Assembly: GCA_026985945.1 (NCBI GenBank)
Contig: JALSPN010000248.1
Coordinates: 1-7,194, forward strand
DNA from: Thermodesulfobacteriales bacterium
GTDB lineage: Bacteria; Desulfobacterota; Thermodesulfobacteria; Thermodesulfobacteriales; Thermodesulfatatoraceae
DNA: 7,194 bases
Direction of reading: 5' to 3'
Numbering within the stretch: position 1 is the stretch's first letter; each line of letters starts with the position of its first letter. A program made the translations under genes and the position numbers. This document shows, piece by piece, positions 5,580 through 7,194 of the stretch. The notes under the pieces were generated by a model. The model had not been told where the DNA came from, made no database searches, and worked only from the letters and a program-made list of their open reading frames with translations.

Positions 5580-6754
5580 CAATTCATCTCCAGCCCGGAA
5601 AGTATTTCTTGCGCTTTAATTCTTGCGAATATATCGGCATCAATCACGTCTTCCAACTTTTCAAGGGGTTTAGATTCGGTTTCCTGCAGGGTCTTTTCTA
5701 TCAGGAAGGGGATAAGATCAAAGCGAATTTTTCCCTCTAAAAAGGCTTCCACCGCCACCTCATTGGCCGCATTTAAAATGGCAGGAGCCGTGCCTCCAAG
5801 CCTTAAGGCCTCATAAGCAAGCTTCAAACAGGGAAATCTCTCAAGATCTGGTTCTTCAAAAGTGAGAGGAGAAACCGCCACCAGGTCCAGCCTGGGAAGG
5901 TCGAGAGGAAGCCTTTCGGGATAGGAAAGGGCATAAGCAATGGGGATGCGCATATCCGGAATGCCTAAATGAGCTATCACGGAACCGTCCTGAAATTCTA
6001 CCAGGGAATGAACGATGCTTTGCGGATGAATTTTGACAATAATCCTTTCTGGAGAAAGCCCAAAAAGAAAATGGGCCTCAATCACCTCAAGGCCCTTATT
6101 CATTAAAGTGGCGGAATCAATGGTAATTTTGGCTCCCATCTGCCAATTGGGATGTCTGAGGGCTTCTTCCCGGGTGATGGTGGCAAATTCCTCTTTAGGC
6201 CGGGTTCGGAAAGGGCCCCCTGAAGCGGTAAGAATGAGGCGGAAAACTTCTTCTTTTTTCCCCGCCTGCAGGGCCTGGAAGATGGCAGAGTGTTCGCTGT
6301 CAACCGGAAGGAGTTTTATTCCTCTCCTTTTAGCTTCTTCTGTTACCAAAGGGCCCGCCATTACCAGGGTTTCCTTGTTGGCAAGGGCTATGTCTTTCCC
6401 GGCCCTTATGGCTTCGTAGGTGGGAAGCAGCCCCACCGCTCCCACCAGGGCCGAAACCACAAGCTCTGCTTCCGGATGGGTGGCACAGGCTATGGCTCCT
6501 TCTTTGCCGTATTTGAGTTGCACGCCCTCTGGAAGTAACGGGGCCAGTTTTCTGGCAAGGGCTTCGTTTTTGCAGGAGACCAGATGAGGCCTGAATTTTT
6601 GGGCCTGTTTCGCCAGGAGCTCGATATTTTCGCCGGCAGCTAAGGCTACTACCTCAAACCGTTCGGGAAAGCGAGAGACGACATTAAGCGTATTTCTCCC
6701 GATGGAACCCGTAGAGCCCAGAATCGTTAACTTTTTTCGTCTTTCAATACCCAT
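5579..6754 (-). CDS. dxr: 1-deoxy-D-xylulose 5-phosphate reductoisomerase Dxr (IspC)
   Basis: Dxr rearranges and reduces 1-deoxy-D-xylulose 5-phosphate to 2-C-methyl-D-erythritol 4-phosphate with NADPH, the first committed step of the MEP isoprenoid pathway. The 391-residue protein has the NADPH-binding LTILGSTGSIG near the N-terminus (9-19), ANKETLVMAG (125-134), the metal-binding DSEHSAIFQ (152-160; D152 and E154), ASGGPF (177-182), HPNWQMG (201-207) and IDSATLMNKGLE (212-223; E223 metal ligand). All catalytic motifs are intact and the length is normal. ATG 6754 places the Rossmann strand at the usual distance. A TTG at 6796 would add 14 residues not expected in the family. The gene overlaps the end of cdsA by 11 bases and its stop overlaps the rseP start by one base, so the three are surely one operon. 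Confidence 0.95.
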   Translation of the reverse strand: MGIERRKKLTILGSTGSIGRNTLNVVSRFPERFEVVALAAGENIELLAKQAQKFRPHLVSCKNEALARKLAPLLPEGVQLKYGKEGAIACATHPEAELVVSALVGAVGLLPTYEAIRAGKDIALANKETLVMAGPLVTEEAKRRGIKLLPVDSEHSAIFQALQAGKKEEVFRLILTASGGPFRTRPKEEFATITREEALRHPNWQMGAKITIDSATLMNKGLEVIEAHFLFGLSPERIIVKIHPQSIVHSLVEFQDGSVIAHLGIPDMRIPIAYALSYPERLPLDLPRLDLVAVSPLTFEEPDLERFPCLKLAYEALRLGGTAPAILNAANEVAVEAFLEGKIRFDLIPFLIEKTLQETESKPLEKLEDVIDADIFARIKAQEILSGLEMN

Positions 6755-7194
6755 GGCCTTTGAAGTATAAAAACCAGTAAAGCCAGGGAGCGGCAAATAT
6801 CAAAGCGTCAACCCGATCAAGTATTCCTCCGTGGCCGGGAAGGATACTTCCTGAATCCTTAACCCCAAATCCCCTTTTAAAGAAAGATTCTAAAAGGTCC
6901 CCGAACTGGCCTACAAGGGAAAGGATGGCCGCAAGGGGCCCCAAGAGGCTTCCTCCGGCAAGACTAAAATGGCCTCCAACCCAGACCCCGAGAATAGTTC
7001 CCAGAAAAAGGCCTCCCACAGCTCCTTCCCAGGTCTTCCCCGGGCTAATCCTGGGGATAAGTTTGTGCCTCCCGAGGGCCTTCCCCGCATAGAAGGCGCC
7101 TGTATCGGTTCCAAAGATAGTTGCCAGGAGGAATAAAATCCAGAAGCGCCCTTGTGGAAGATTCAGAAGGAGTAAAAGATGACCAAAGCCCAGG
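6744..7194 (-). CDS. cdsA: Phosphatidate cytidylyltransferase CdsA, C-terminal part (N-terminus beyond window)
   Basis: CdsA is an inner-membrane enzyme that makes CDP-diacylglycerol from phosphatidic acid and CTP, the branch point for phospholipid synthesis. The frame is open to the right edge, giving 149 residues of an expected 260-285. It contains hydrophobic segments, the FGTDTGAFYAGKALGRHK loop and SPGKTWEG typical of CdsA. It also carries the family signature near the end: S-F-F-K-R, four residues, K-D-S-G-S-I-L-P-G-H-G-G, then D-R-V-D, with the metal/substrate-binding aspartates intact. An internal GTG at 7019 is not the real start, because the conserved SPGKTWEG region lies upstream of it. 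Its stop TGA (6746-6744) falls inside the start of dxr. A uppS (undecaprenyl diphosphate synthase) gene is commonly found upstream of cdsA in such clusters, but that position is outside the window. Confidence 0.95.
   Translation of the reverse strand, partial: LGFGHLLLLLNLPQGRFWILFLLATIFGTDTGAFYAGKALGRHKLIPRISPGKTWEGAVGGLFLGTILGVWVGGHFSLAGGSLLGPLAAILSLVGQFGDLLESFFKRGFGVKDSGSILPGHGGILDRVDALIFAAPWLYWFLYFKGHGY

Overview
The window looks like an ordinary bacterial chromosome segment of moderate GC content with tightly packed, mostly overlapping genes. An incomplete insertion sequence sits at its left edge. The protein set is Gram-negative in character: a cdsA-dxr-rseP cluster and a BioC/BioG-type biotin route. 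I suspect a thermophilic deep-branching lineage such as Thermodesulfobacteriota/Desulfobacterota, but that is an impression from protein style, not a demonstrated assignment.

Positions 1-296: the first ~33 codons of a transposase (probably IS1380 family) read leftward out of the window. Its strong ribosome-binding site can be hidden by a perfect 10-bp stem in the leader. Further out are two copies of a 13-bp sequence, 22 bp apart, that look like IS end sequence. A promoter and ribosome-binding site for the next gene follow.

Positions 297-4515: a rightward group of a fused kinase (aminoglycoside-phosphotransferase-like domain plus P-loop kinase domain), bioG, bioC and bioD. BioC methylates malonyl-ACP (or malonyl-CoA) to start pimelate synthesis on the fatty-acid machinery. 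BioG removes the methyl group from pimeloyl-ACP methyl ester. BioD closes the ureido ring to make dethiobiotin. BioF, BioA and BioB are not in this window. A Uma2-family nuclease-like gene lies on the opposite strand between bioG and bioC, overlapping the end of bioG, so bioC and bioD probably need their own promoter.

Positions 4512-7194: a leftward group cdsA (N-terminus outside the window), dxr and rseP, all overlapping. They provide CDP-diacylglycerol for phospholipids, the first committed MEP isoprenoid step, and an intramembrane site-2 protease. This order is a widely conserved envelope/isoprenoid cluster. The group converges on bioD, and the two stop codons share the palindrome TTAA with no visible terminator.

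Several start codons were reassigned after checking ribosome-binding sites: bioD to GTG 3850, dxr to ATG 6754, rseP to ATG 5579 and the Uma2 gene to ATG 3037. I found no clearly new multi-gene system. The most interesting signals are the transposase leader hairpin, the paired IS-end repeats, the antisense nuclease gene inside the biotin cluster, and the fused kinase heading that cluster.
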